Notes: generated from the sequence alone by a model not told the origin. Numbered from the stretch's first letter, positions 30,623 to 39,950 are shown. The stretch is DNA of 64,000 bases from an uncultured Fibrobacter sp. (GCF_947166265.1 NZ_CAMVDO010000014.1:19551-83550), one strand, 5' to 3'. Translations and numbers: made by a program.

Positions 30623-33600
30623 ATGAATACGAAAATTCTAAAACGACTTTTCCTCGTTGCTCTTGCTTGTTCCGTCACATCTTCTGCAAGTGAGATGATG
30701 CTGCGGTACCGTTATGCCGGATATCAGGGGTACTCGACCTACAAGGCAAACCTTATAGAAGTGTATTCCATCAATTTTATGAAGGAGCAGCCCGACGAGG
30801 AAGGGGATTCTCTGATGCTTAAGGTCAAGGGGACCAAGCCGCTTAAGGACCTCGAAGAAAATGATATGTACGAGATGCCCTTGGAACTCTTCAAGGACAT
30901 AAAGTTCAACGAGATCGGTAAGGACGAGACGATGACAATCGCCGTAAAGTCCCTGGGTTCGATGGGCGGCAAGTATACCTTCAATATCAGTGATATCCAG
31001 TCGGTAGATGTTGTTAATATGTATCTGTCGAACGATACCGACAAGGATGGAATCTCCGATGTCGAGGAAATGTTCATTTATGGGACGGACCCTTATTCCG
31101 ACGATACGGATGGCGACTCCTGGAAGGACAACGAGGAGATTGGCTACAGTTCCTGGAACCCGAAGGTGGCGAATCTGCCCTCCCTCGAAGTGAAACTGGT
31201 CGATGCTCCGGAAATTTACCTGAAAAAATCCAAGACAACCGGAAGTTCGGACACCTATACAGTTGCTACGGGATCGACAGAGGAAGTGATGCATAGCAAT
31301 GCCTACAACGAAACTCGCAGCTCCGAGTTGATGGATGGCTGGGAAGTGGGTGTTGAAATAGGAACTACAGGAGGACATTTTCATGCCGTTGGCCATGCGA
31401 ATTACAGTGGCTCCGTAACGGAATCCCAGGGCTATGGCTGGACGTCTAGCACCCAGGAAAGTCTTGCGAAAAAATACGAGGAGGCGCGGGCAACTGCACG
31501 TAGTGAAAACGTGACGATTAATGGAGCCAAGTTATGCGTGAATGTTTCGTTGTCAAATACGGGAGCGATCGCGTATACAATCAATTCCTTGACCTTGAGT
31601 GTCAGCGCCAATCTGCTCCATAAGGGGACTTCCATCATTTCGACGCAGAACGCGGTGAACAAGTTGAGTCCGATTTCGTTGACGCCGGGGCAGAGTTCCA
31701 GCGTGTCGTTCTGTGACGAAAACCTTTCCGTGTCGCAGGTGGAGGACGTCCTTTATAATCCGGGAGTCCTGTTCCTGAGTGCTACGGACTACACGATAAC
31801 GCTACAGAAGGACGGCTCGGGGGCGAACGATTTTACGGGGGCGTACACCAATACCTTCGCCAAGACGGCGAGCGTCATTATTGACTACGGTCCGCGTCTC
31901 AGGAAAACGGCCGGAAAGAACTTGAAGGAGTTCCGTGTGGCTACCAATTACTTGGTGAAGACTGCCAACGGTATGACTGCCGACCGTTATGTACCGGTTT
32001 CCGTGGCGGATCTCCTCAAGTCGCTGAAGGTAAAGTATGAAGAGGATTCTCTGGTGAATCCCGCCGGGAAAAAGGTGTATGCCCTGAAATCCCTGGACGG
32101 GGTCAGCTATTCGGCAAAGTCGGGCGACACGTCTGCCTGGTTCTTGGGAATCACTAGGGCTTCGAATCCCCAGTACACCACTCTCTATTCGCTTTACATT
32201 GGAAGCGTGATGCTGGATACTTTGTTTGTTGATGCCGGGGACTTTGTACAGTTTATTTATAACGAAGACTTAGACCATGACGGCGTTCCTGCCAGTACGG
32301 AAGATTTACAGGGGACGGATGACAACAATGTGGATAGCGACGGCGACGGTATTTCGGACTATGACGAAATCAAGGGATGGAAAAGGGGTTCGGAAGGACC
32401 GTTCTACACCAATCCGGCCAGGAAAGATACAGATGGAGACGGAATTGACGACAAGGACGATCCCGAACCGACCGTAAGGAAGCTGTATACAAGTACGGTC
32501 ATTGATACTTTGTATGTATATGATGTCAGCAAGAAAAAGTACGTTATGGTGAAGCCGGGATGCAAGTCGGGGTCCTGCGATTCGACAAACTTTGAATGGC
32601 CCGATATGGTTTATGAAGGAACCTTCGCTGTTCGAGTGAAGACGAAGGAACCCGTGGCGAGAGTCACCGTGAAACGCGGAGATTCTGTCTGTGTCGTTAC
32701 CCAGAAGGATGACTATTTCGAGTTCTCTTCGGCACAGAGCAAATGCGGAACGCTTTCTCCTGCCACAAAGGACAATCCGTTTAACAAGTTTGCCATTACG
32801 GTCACTTCTGAAGATGAAAAGAGTTCCCTGTCCCATACGTTGAATATCAAGTCCTCCTTGGCTCCGCCAAAGGGTCTGGAATTGTCCAGAAATAGCGAAC
32901 ATTCCGCCATTGTGCTTAATTTTGAGAAGAGCTCAGATGCTCGAGTGAGTGGGTATGTGGTTCTAAGGGCAACTAATGACTATTCGAACCTTGCTCGAAA
33001 GGAAATCGATGAATTGAGTTATAAGCCCATTGCGGATAAGTATCTTGATGGTGGAATTATGATGTTGGGTGTCATTGATTCCACGAAAGACAGCTATACG
33101 GACAATGTGGGTGGTGGCTCCCCTTATTATGACTACAAGGTTCTTGCATATACAAAAGTTGGCAATAAATATGTCTTCTCGAAGGGGACCGATACAAAGG
33201 AGAAGGCTGTAGGACTTATTAAGGTCAAATTCCAAATGACCGGCCATGGCAGTGAGTACTGGTACAAGGGCGTTAGGCTTGACGCGACTATCCAGGCGTG
33301 GCTCCATGTCAATCAATCGGGGATATGGTCCCAGGCTCACCACTATCGCGCCTGGTTCTATAATGCGGGCAGGACTAGCCATGGTGATGAGATTGTGTAT
33401 GAAGATAATTCTGATAGTAATGGTGACAATGATGCGGTTCCGGTTGACAAGACCATATATACAGTTAAAATGGGGTCGGGTGGCTTCCAGCTCAATCTGC
33501 ACGCGCGATATGATGGTGGTCTATATACTTCGGACGCAGCGCAGCATTCGATTTTCTGGCCCTACGAAAATTTTGCGAAGGTTCTGAACAACAAGTGGAG

Positions 33601-33775
33601 TGGGACTCCCAACGCCAAGAATAATAGTGTTCCCCCAAATGGTTCTGAAGTCACGTTCAACTGGGGCATGAGCGGTGTGGAATACAATCCGTCCAATAAT
33701 GGGTGTGATGGTGATTGCGGTGATGAACCCCATGGCGGACTCAAGTTCAAGTTTTCTTATGAATGGGACGACTAA
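30623..33775 (+). CDS. Secreted calcium-motif protein with binary-toxin-B/PA-like central domain
   Basis: The 1050-residue product has a signal peptide (MNTKILKRLFLVALACSVTSSAS). Order: an N-terminal beta region; a thrombospondin-3-like calcium motif (DTDKDGISDVEE...GTDPYSDDTDGD, ~137-170); a Ser/Thr-rich beta domain (~180-420) with ICVN-like strand text LCVNVSLSNTGAIAYTINSL near 302; further calcium motifs DLDHDGVPA, DSDGDGISD and DTDGDGIDD (~549-610); an FN3-like module (~755-865); and a C-terminal Trp/His-rich beta domain. Anthrax protective antigen and related B components also place a DxDxDG calcium site before a Ser/Thr-rich pore domain with an N-T-G-T-A-P strand; the resemblance is by eye only. 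Alternative: a surface adhesin with thrombospondin repeats. Confidence 0.5.
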   Translation: MNTKILKRLFLVALACSVTSSASEMMLRYRYAGYQGYSTYKANLIEVYSINFMKEQPDEEGDSLMLKVKGTKPLKDLEENDMYEMPLELFKDIKFNEIGKDETMTIAVKSLGSMGGKYTFNISDIQSVDVVNMYLSNDTDKDGISDVEEMFIYGTDPYSDDTDGDSWKDNEEIGYSSWNPKVANLPSLEVKLVDAPEIYLKKSKTTGSSDTYTVATGSTEEVMHSNAYNETRSSELMDGWEVGVEIGTTGGHFHAVGHANYSGSVTESQGYGWTSSTQESLAKKYEEARATARSENVTINGAKLCVNVSLSNTGAIAYTINSLTLSVSANLLHKGTSIISTQNAVNKLSPISLTPGQSSSVSFCDENLSVSQVEDVLYNPGVLFLSATDYTITLQKDGSGANDFTGAYTNTFAKTASVIIDYGPRLRKTAGKNLKEFRVATNYLVKTANGMTADRYVPVSVADLLKSLKVKYEEDSLVNPAGKKVYALKSLDGVSYSAKSGDTSAWFLGITRASNPQYTTLYSLYIGSVMLDTLFVDAGDFVQFIYNEDLDHDGVPASTEDLQGTDDNNVDSDGDGISDYDEIKGWKRGSEGPFYTNPARKDTDGDGIDDKDDPEPTVRKLYTSTVIDTLYVYDVSKKKYVMVKPGCKSGSCDSTNFEWPDMVYEGTFAVRVKTKEPVARVTVKRGDSVCVVTQKDDYFEFSSAQSKCGTLSPATKDNPFNKFAITVTSEDEKSSLSHTLNIKSSLAPPKGLELSRNSEHSAIVLNFEKSSDARVSGYVVLRATNDYSNLARKEIDELSYKPIADKYLDGGIMMLGVIDSTKDSYTDNVGGGSPYYDYKVLAYTKVGNKYVFSKGTDTKEKAVGLIKVKFQMTGHGSEYWYKGVRLDATIQAWLHVNQSGIWSQAHHYRAWFYNAGRTSHGDEIVYEDNSDSNGDNDAVPVDKTIYTVKMGSGGFQLNLHARYDGGLYTSDAAQHSIFWPYENFAKVLNNKWSGTPNAKNNSVPPNGSEVTFNWGMSGVEYNPSNNGCDGDCGDEPHGGLKFKFSYEWDD

Positions 33776-33802
33776 TAGGGAATAGCGCCGTTGTTTGGAA
33801 GG

Positions 33803-33833
33803 GCTCCGCTTAAAAGCGGAGCTTTTCTGTTTT
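33803..33833 (+). terminator. Terminator after the toxin-B-like gene
   Basis: GCTCCGC (33803-33809), loop TTAAAA, GCGGAGC (33816-33822), then a T-rich stretch. Stem and loop are identical to the terminator at 29341, so the secreted pair is bracketed by two copies of one terminator. Confidence 0.85.
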
Positions 33834-33848
33834 ATGAGATGTTGTTGT

Positions 33849-33869
33849 GGTTCGACAGGCTCACCAACC
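33849..33869. repeat. Short palindromic repeat of the GAGCYTGYCGA family
   Basis: On the minus strand the core is GAGCCTGTCGA with partly paired flanks TGGT / ACCA. It lies between the terminator at 33803 and the 3' end of the acyltransferase gene. Confidence 0.6.
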
Positions 33870-33892
33870 TTATGCCGGGGGCGCGGCAATCT

Positions 33893-35707
33893 CTATCGAC
33901 TAAGGAGCGTGGACCAATCGATGAGCGAGGCGAAATGCTTTGCGCCGTTTTGCGTGAAGTGGCTGCAGTCCTGGCTGATGAACTTGTGTTCTGGGGTGAA
34001 AATACGGATGCGCCCGTTGCTATCGAGCGAGAGCGCCACGAGATCGATGTAGTCTCCGTTCCAGCTCTGTTTCATTTGACGGTTCGCTTGTTCAAGTTCG
34101 CGGTATAGCGGAAGAGTTTGTTTGAAATAGTCGGGGGAGTTGCGCTTGGCGTAGACGTTTCCGTTCGTGAATCCGAAGTTCTTAGTGCCGATGCCCTTGA
34201 TCTTGGCGTTTGCTTTGATGTTCTCTAATACGTATTGCGGAACTTCGCTCTTGAATCCGAACGAGAAGATGAAGTCGCTTTCGCGGACTCGCGGGAGCAG
34301 GCTTTCGTCCCATTCGGCAGCGTAGGAAATGTTCACGCTGTCCTTGTACGTTGATTCCAGCAGCACGTTCGCGAAGTCTCGTGCGAACGAAGTGTTAACG
34401 ATGAGTACGTTCGGCTTTTCGTTTTGCGGGAAGTCGCGGTCAAGCTCGTAGACGCGGTCACAGTACAGGGCGAACATGTTGCGCTGTAGGTTGTTCTTGG
34501 AAACGTCCAGCTCGGGAACGTCGCGCATGACGCCTGCGTGTAGGTAGACGAACAGGGCGAATGCGGTACTGCTCGAGAATAAGGCGATAAGGGCTGCGAT
34601 GCTTTTGATGTTGAATTTCAGTTTTTCGACGTAGCGGAAAGAGGCGAACGTGAGTAGGGTTAGTGTCGTGATGAAATAGGCGAAGAATGTTACTGAAAGT
34701 TCGGGCGATACAAAGTATCTGTAGAACGCGATGATAACTTGATGCCATACGAAAATGCTGAGGCTTGCCTTACCGATAATTTCGAGAATCTTGCCGAAGT
34801 GGCTCACGGCAAGCCTGCTGTTGCTGTAGTTATGTGAAATGGCGATGCTTGCAAATAGCGAGGTGAAAAGTATTAAAAGATTCCTCGCTGTTTCGGACGA
34901 GAATGGTGCTGGGCTTTCGGCGCCGATAATCGAAAGTTCCAGTCCGAGGGTGTCGCCGTGGATGTAGGCGAGGCTTAGGCCGATGGTTCCGATGAGGGCG
35001 AGTACTCCAGCCGACTGCAGGATTCGTAGAACCCTGGCTTGCGCCACTTTTGTGGTGATGGATGCCATGTTACAGCCGATGAGACCGCCTAGCGTGAATT
35101 CGAAAAGGCGGTAGGGGAGCAGGTAGAAACGATTGCCTACAGGAACGTCCGGATTGATGAATAGGGCAAATGAGATGGCCGAGATGAAGGTGAGCAGCAG
35201 GTTCGTCTTTTTACGGTCGAGGGAATGCGTCACCTTGCGCAGGGCGAGAAGAATCAGGGGAAATGCCACATAGAACTCGATCAGGATGCCGACAAACCAC
35301 ATGTGCATCAGCGGGCTGAAGGCGTTACTTGATTTCCAGTAGTCCTTGGTGGTGATGCTTGCAAGAATGTTCTGCGAAAAAAAGTTGGAAGCCACAGCCG
35401 TTTCGGATAAGTTTTCGTAATCATCGGGAAGCATGCCCGAGTAGCCCACAGCAAGGCATACGGAGGATGCTATAATCACGAGTGGGGCAAGGCGGAGCAA
35501 CCTTTTTTTCAGGAAACCGAAATAGCTGAAGCAACGCTCATTGATTTTAGCCGTGAGTGACGGGATGATTAGGTAGCCATTGATAACAAGAAACAGGTCT
35601 ACGCCAAGGTAGCCTGTTTTGAGGATGCCGAGATGGTAAAGGACAACCGCCAATATAGCGAATCCCTTCCAGGCGTCAATGTCGTTGCGGTAGGGCAAAG
35701 TGTACAT
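33893..35707 (-). CDS. Membrane O-acyltransferase (acyltransferase-3 family) with C-terminal SGNH-like domain
   Basis: The 604-residue protein begins with the acyltransferase-3 signature (RNDIDAWKGFAILAVVLYHL, LGVDLFLVINGYLI), with the family histidine at H22. About ten membrane segments run to residue ~390. The C-terminal ~200 residues resemble the SGNH hydrolase domains of OafA-type enzymes, with NVLIVNTSFARDF in the place of the nucleophile block and D-x-x-H (DCSHFTQNGAKHFA) near the end; the first block reads NTS rather than the usual GDS/GNS. Such proteins add acetyl or other acyl groups to surface polysaccharides. No ribosome site is visible, and a TACTAT box lies nine bases before the ATG. 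Confidence 0.8.
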   Translation of the reverse strand: MYTLPYRNDIDAWKGFAILAVVLYHLGILKTGYLGVDLFLVINGYLIIPSLTAKINERCFSYFGFLKKRLLRLAPLVIIASSVCLAVGYSGMLPDDYENLSETAVASNFFSQNILASITTKDYWKSSNAFSPLMHMWFVGILIEFYVAFPLILLALRKVTHSLDRKKTNLLLTFISAISFALFINPDVPVGNRFYLLPYRLFEFTLGGLIGCNMASITTKVAQARVLRILQSAGVLALIGTIGLSLAYIHGDTLGLELSIIGAESPAPFSSETARNLLILFTSLFASIAISHNYSNSRLAVSHFGKILEIIGKASLSIFVWHQVIIAFYRYFVSPELSVTFFAYFITTLTLLTFASFRYVEKLKFNIKSIAALIALFSSSTAFALFVYLHAGVMRDVPELDVSKNNLQRNMFALYCDRVYELDRDFPQNEKPNVLIVNTSFARDFANVLLESTYKDSVNISYAAEWDESLLPRVRESDFIFSFGFKSEVPQYVLENIKANAKIKGIGTKNFGFTNGNVYAKRNSPDYFKQTLPLYRELEQANRQMKQSWNGDYIDLVALSLDSNGRIRIFTPEHKFISQDCSHFTQNGAKHFASLIDWSTLLSR

Positions 35708-35741
35708 GCCCCAAAAATAGTATTAAAGCTTGCGAGAACAG

Positions 35742-36938
35742 CTAATGGTGTTGGATGTCAAGACGGAAAATGTTTTGTGCGTTTGTTCTGGGAACTTCGA
35801 TGGCGTGTACTCCCGGGGCAAAGTGCTGTACGGCGCTCCGCCACAAAATGCGGCCCTGGTAGTCGAACTGCACGACGCTAGCCTTTAGTGCTTTGTCGGT
35901 TTGCATGTAGAGCTTGCCGTCTTGCAGGCGAAAGGAGCTGCTGGTGGTTCTCCCGGTCGGCTTGATACCAGTGTTGTTGTCCGAAGAGCTTGAGTTTATG
36001 TCTTGGCTGCTGGATGAGGTGGGCTCACTTGCCTTCATCTTGGCGATGCCGGCCTTCCAGGCGTCAACGGCTGCCTGCGAAGTGTTGAGCGCCCAGTCGC
36101 CCTCGTTCGCTTCCTTGCTCTGGCTGAACCACATCACTGCAAATACGCGGGAGAAGTCCGTGGCGAAGTGATCGAACATATCGGTAATCCACTCGGCCTT
36201 GTTTCCGCCGAGTTCGGAGCTGGAAATTTCGGCGATGAAGAGCGGCTTGTCGATATTCGCGAGCGCGTTGTACGCCTTCTTGAATACCTGCGAGAACGTC
36301 TGCCAGCTGGACCAGCTTTGGCATTTGCCCCAGTTGTAGCCGTCGATGGAGATGTAGTCCACGTATTCGTCGCCGGGGTAGTTGCCGGTGAGCGTTGTGC
36401 CCGTTCCTGCGTTAGAAGCGTTGGTGGTCCAGACCCATTTTACGTTAGTGACGTTTTCTTCGCGGAAGATATTCACGATATGGCGGAATGCCTCGGCGAC
36501 ATTCGCGTCGGTATTCCCGGCGCCAGCCTTACCCACGCCCCAGTCGTACCAGTCGCCGTTCGCTTCGTGGAGCGGCCTGAGCCAGATTTCTTCGCCGTAG
36601 TTCTTGACCCCTTTCGCATAGTCGCGAATATAGGTGTCGGCCTTACCGTCGACCAGGTCCTGGGCGTTGTAGCCGTTCGCCATCCAGGTGACCACCAGCG
36701 TGGAGCCGTTGTTCTTGGCGACGTTTGCATACTGCTCAGTTGCATTCCAGTCGTTGATATCGAAGAGTGCGAAGTAGCTGATGAGGTCGAGGTGCGTACC
36801 CTGTAAGTCTTGGAATGCCTGCACGTTCTGCTGTGTGGGCTGCGGATACTGACCCGGGCCACCGACCCAGGCGCCGATTTGGAATGCTAAAGCGGTCATA
36901 GGCAAAATCCCCAATGTGAAGAGTAACGATTTGAACAT
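35742..36938 (-). CDS. Secreted GH26 beta-mannanase
   Basis: The 398-residue product has a signal peptide (MFKSLLFTLGILPMTALA) and a GH26 (beta/alpha)8 barrel at about residues 20-310. The acid/base E125 is in WLRPLHEANGDWYDW and the nucleophile E237 in PLFIAEISSSELGG; both match GH26 mannan endo-1,4-beta-mannosidases. A Ser-rich linker (SSSSQDINSSSSDNN) leads to a C-terminal module of ~65 residues (VVQFDYQGRILW...GVHAIEVP) like type IX secretion tails. It should cut mannan backbones of plant hemicellulose outside the cell. It is transcribed away from a two-wHTH regulator, probably its controller. GAGG precedes the start weakly. Confidence 0.88.
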   Translation of the reverse strand: MFKSLLFTLGILPMTALAFQIGAWVGGPGQYPQPTQQNVQAFQDLQGTHLDLISYFALFDINDWNATEQYANVAKNNGSTLVVTWMANGYNAQDLVDGKADTYIRDYAKGVKNYGEEIWLRPLHEANGDWYDWGVGKAGAGNTDANVAEAFRHIVNIFREENVTNVKWVWTTNASNAGTGTTLTGNYPGDEYVDYISIDGYNWGKCQSWSSWQTFSQVFKKAYNALANIDKPLFIAEISSSELGGNKAEWITDMFDHFATDFSRVFAVMWFSQSKEANEGDWALNTSQAAVDAWKAGIAKMKASEPTSSSSQDINSSSSDNNTGIKPTGRTTSSSFRLQDGKLYMQTDKALKASVVQFDYQGRILWRSAVQHFAPGVHAIEVPRTNAQNIFRLDIQHH

Positions 36939-36973
36939 GATAGCCTCGATTTTTGAAATGAGTTTTGTTTCCT

Positions 36974-37020
36974 TACATAAATTAGCTTACTAGGGGTTCC
37001 TTGTACCTGACATTTATGTA
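36974..37020. promoter_or_regulatory. Candidate operator: 9-bp inverted repeat between mannanase and regulator
   Basis: TACATAAAT (36974-36982) recurs inverted as ATTTATGTA (37012-37020). Centres are 38 bp apart, about 3.6 helical turns. The right half overlaps the -35 end of the regulator promoter and the left half lies in the mannanase 5' region, so one looped dimer of dimers could control both. Confidence 0.5.
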
Positions 37021-37035
37021 TGTTTGTGCTATAGT
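37007..37035 (+). promoter_or_regulatory. Promoter of the GntR-type regulator
   Basis: CTGACA (37007-37012) and TATAGT (37030-37035) are 17 bases apart, 26 bases before the ATG, with a GGAGG ribosome site at 37053. The operator half-site at 37012 overlaps it, suggesting autoregulation. Confidence 0.65.
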
Positions 37036-37061
37036 GTATCTAGTGTTATAACGGAGGCTCC

Positions 37062-38381
37062 ATGACTGTCGATGAATTTTGCAAGTGGATAGAATCGTCC
37101 GGATTCAAGGACGGCGCAAGGCTTCCGTCTGTGCGCAAGGTGGCTGCGTCATTGCATGCTTCGACCTTTACCATTTTCCAGGCGTACAAGCGCCTGGTAG
37201 AACAAGGGAAAATCTACGGAGAGCACGGCAACGGATACTTTTGGGGCAATAAGCCCGAAATCGTGGTAGACGCAGGCGAACATGAGACCGAACGCCTGGA
37301 ACGCCTGCTTTTAGAAGACTGGAAATCCGGCAAGGTTTCGGTGGACAGTACGCTACCGTCGATCAAGGACTTGTGCTTCGTTTACGGGACCACGTCGGGT
37401 TCCATGAGCCGCACCCTTGAAATGTTGCGTGAAAGGGGTGTGCTCGACCGTAAGGGTCGCGGGCGTTACTACTTCAAGAACACAAGGTCGTCTTCGGTCA
37501 ATTTAAAGGAAATCCTCTTGATCATGCGTTGCAATCCGAGCGGGGATTTTAACGGGCTTGGCGAACGTGAACTCACGTTCATGCAGAAGGTGTATGCCGA
37601 AGCTAGGCGCAATAACCTCAAGGTCAAGGCGCTCGGATACTATGAGGACGAGGGTCTTTTTCTAGATGCCGCCGGAAACCAGGTTCGGCTGGAGGACTGT
37701 GGCGAATATTTCGGTGCTGTCGTATCGACGATGCTGGTGTTTAACATAAGCAGGCTCTTTGCGCTTCTCGCCTGCACGCGGTTCCCTATTTCGGTCTGGT
37801 GGGAGCACCCGCTGTACGATATTCCCCGCGCGTTAAAAAAAGAAAAGCGCTATGCGTTTTTCAACTTGGCCTTTGGTGATTTTCCGGGGCGCGCGGTGGG
37901 GCGGTTCCTGAAAGAAAAGGGAATGGAGCGTGTCGCCTTTATTTCGCCTTATCACATGAGTATGTGGTCGAGGGATCGCCTGAAAGGACTCAAGGAGGTG
38001 GGGCTCAAGGTTGTCGAAGCAACCGATGCCTCGCATGCGAGCCATTTTGATTTTATGCAAGAGAAAGAGGCTCATGAACATTTTAGTCGCATATTGCAAA
38101 AACTGGTAAAAGAGGTTCCGTCTGTAGATGCGTGGGTCGTGTCAAACGACAGGGTAGGGGTGGAACTTTTGTCGCTTGTGGAGCAGGGTAAGCTTAAACG
38201 CCCGCCTTACATGGTATCGTTCGACAATTCTAACGACAGCTACCGCAACCGTCTGGATTCCTTCGAGTTCAGCTTGGATGCCCTTGCCGAGCAATCCGTA
38301 TTCCACCTAGTATCCCCTGGTGTTACTTTGTATAAAAAAGACGATTTTAGGGAACTTTCGGGGCATGTCGTGGAGAAGTGA
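37062..38381 (+). CDS. Transcription regulator with two GntR-like wHTH domains and a LacI-type ligand domain
   Basis: The 439-residue protein carries a first winged helix (residues 1-64; ARLPSVRKVAASLHASTFTI, then YKRLVEQGKIYGEHGNGYF) and a second, related one (about 75-138; STLPSIKDLCFVYGTTSGSM, RERGVLDRKGRGRYYF). Residues ~145-439 look like a periplasmic-binding-protein fold effector domain as in LacI or GntR/AraR-type sugar regulators (RVAFISPYHMSMWSRDRLKG, DAWVVSNDRVGVELL). Two DNA-binding domains in one chain are unusual. The divergent GH26 gene and shared operator suggest it senses a mannan-derived sugar; the ligand is inference. Confidence 0.75.
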   Translation: MTVDEFCKWIESSGFKDGARLPSVRKVAASLHASTFTIFQAYKRLVEQGKIYGEHGNGYFWGNKPEIVVDAGEHETERLERLLLEDWKSGKVSVDSTLPSIKDLCFVYGTTSGSMSRTLEMLRERGVLDRKGRGRYYFKNTRSSSVNLKEILLIMRCNPSGDFNGLGERELTFMQKVYAEARRNNLKVKALGYYEDEGLFLDAAGNQVRLEDCGEYFGAVVSTMLVFNISRLFALLACTRFPISVWWEHPLYDIPRALKKEKRYAFFNLAFGDFPGRAVGRFLKEKGMERVAFISPYHMSMWSRDRLKGLKEVGLKVVEATDASHASHFDFMQEKEAHEHFSRILQKLVKEVPSVDAWVVSNDRVGVELLSLVEQGKLKRPPYMVSFDNSNDSYRNRLDSFEFSLDALAEQSVFHLVSPGVTLYKKDDFRELSGHVVEK

Positions 38382-38420
38382 CCACTTCGCTCAATCCTGT
38401 TCACATTTTTCCAACTTTTT

Positions 38421-38461
38421 TCTAACCATTAACCACGAATCACTAACCACTTTTTTATATT
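38421..38461 (+). promoter_or_regulatory. Repetitive ACCAC element and TATATT box upstream of eno
   Basis: The stretch has repeated AACCA/CACTAACCAC text followed by TATATT (38456-38461), 41 bases before the start. The same layout, CACTAACCACTT then TATATT, occurs upstream of rng on the minus strand (51909-51948). A normal -35 box is not evident in either. Confidence 0.4.
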
Positions 38462-38502
38462 TAAAGCACATAAATTTTTCACTTTAACAGAAGGTTAATA
38501 AA

Positions 38503-39927
38503 ATGGCTAAAATCGCTAAAGTTTGGGCTCGTCAGATCCTGGATTCCCGTGGCAATCCGTCTCTCGAAGTCGATGTTACTCTTGACAACGGTATCGTTGG
38601 TCACGCTGCTGTTCCGAGCGGCGCTTCCACCGGTGAACGCGAAGCTTGCGAACTCCGCGACGGCGACAAGAAGACCTATCTCGGCAAGGGCACTCTCACT
38701 GCCGTGAAGAACGTCAACACCAAGATCGCTAAGAAGATCGTTGGCATGGATCCGTCCAAGCAGACCGAAGTTGATGACGCTATGATCGAACTCGACGGCA
38801 ACCGCATGCTCAAGAACACGCTCGGTGCAAACGCTATCCTCGGCGTTTCCATGGCTGTTTGCGTTGCTGCTGCTAAGGATGCTGGCCTTCCGCTTTACCA
38901 GTACATTGCTAAGCTCCATGGCACTGAAAAGCTCACCCTCCCGTGCCCGATGTGCAACGTGATCAACGGTGGTGCTCACTCTTCCGCTCCGATCGACTTC
39001 CAGGAATTCATGATCGCTCCGGTTGGCGCTAAGACTTTCTCCAAGGGTCTCCAGATGGTGACCGAAATCTTCCACGCTCTTAAGGCTGTCCTCAAGAAGG
39101 GTGGTTTCGATACGACCGTTGGTGACGAAGGTGGCTTTGCTCCGGGCGTTGCTATCAAGCCGGCTAAGAACAAGTTCGGTTACGAAATCAAGGACGTGAT
39201 GACCCTCGAAAAGGCTCTCGCTGCTTTGAAGACCGCTACTGAAAACGCTGGTTACGTTTTCGGCAAGGACATCAAGATCGCCCTCGACGTTGCTTCTTCC
39301 GAATTCTGCGACAAGGAAACTGAAAAGGAAGGCTCCAAGGCTGTTACCTACACCTTCAAGAAGAGCACCAAGAAGACTGTCAAGTCCGCTGACATGGTCA
39401 AGCTCTATGAAAAGCTCATCGACAAGTACTCCATCTTCTCCATTGAAGACGGTCTCGATGAAGCTGACTGGGCAGGTTGGAAGGTTCTTACCGACAAGCT
39501 CGGTGGCAAGATTAACCTCGTGGGTGACGACCTGTTCGTCACGAACCCGACCATCTTCGACGAAGGCATCAAGGCTGGCATCGCTAACGCTATCCTCATC
39601 AAGGTGAACCAGGTCGGTTCTGTTTCTGAAACCCTCGCTGCTATCAAGCGCGCTCAGGTCGAAGGCTATGCTCCGATCGTTTCTCACCGTTCTGGCGAAA
39701 CCGAAGACACCTTCATTGCTGACCTCGCCGTCGGTACTGCCGCTGGCCAGATCAAGACTGGTTCTCTCTCTCGTACGGACCGCGTCTGCAAGTACAACCG
39801 CCTCCTCCGCATCGAAGAAGAACTCGGCAAGGCTGCTGTCTACGCTGGCGACCCGCGCAAGAACTGCAAGGCTCCGGCTGCTAAGAAGACCGCTTGCAAG
39901 AAGGGCTGCGCTAAGAAGGCTAAGTAA
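38503..39927 (+). CDS. eno: Enolase with extra Lys/Cys-rich tail
   Basis: Enolase interconverts 2-phosphoglycerate and phosphoenolpyruvate in glycolysis. Conserved parts are [17 protein letters not shown] at the start, [19 protein letters not shown] (~150-170), VGDEGGFAP (~207), the SIEDGLDE metal site (~310), [14 protein letters not shown] (~365) and [18 protein letters not shown]. The core ends near residue 450 (GDPR) and is followed by ~21 residues rich in Lys, Ala and Cys ([16 protein letters not shown]), absent from typical 430-residue enolases. AGAAGG precedes the ATG. Strong codon bias indicates high expression. Confidence 0.97.
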   Translation: MAKIAKVWARQILDSRGNPSLEVDVTLDNGIVGHAAVPSGASTGEREACELRDGDKKTYLGKGTLTAVKNVNTKIAKKIVGMDPSKQTEVDDAMIELDGNRMLKNTLGANAILGVSMAVCVAAAKDAGLPLYQYIAKLHGTEKLTLPCPMCNVINGGAHSSAPIDFQEFMIAPVGAKTFSKGLQMVTEIFHALKAVLKKGGFDTTVGDEGGFAPGVAIKPAKNKFGYEIKDVMTLEKALAALKTATENAGYVFGKDIKIALDVASSEFCDKETEKEGSKAVTYTFKKSTKKTVKSADMVKLYEKLIDKYSIFSIEDGLDEADWAGWKVLTDKLGGKINLVGDDLFVTNPTIFDEGIKAGIANAILIKVNQVGSVSETLAAIKRAQVEGYAPIVSHRSGETEDTFIADLAVGTAAGQIKTGSLSRTDRVCKYNRLLRIEEELGKAAVYAGDPRKNCKAPAAKKTACKKGCAKKAK

Positions 39928-39950
39928 TTTCTGATTAAAGAAAATTGCTA

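Noticed and set aside
33791..34108. A 105-residue plus-strand frame past the terminator at 33803.
   Set aside because: It overlaps the acyltransferase gene on the other strand, crosses a palindromic repeat and has no recognisable motif.
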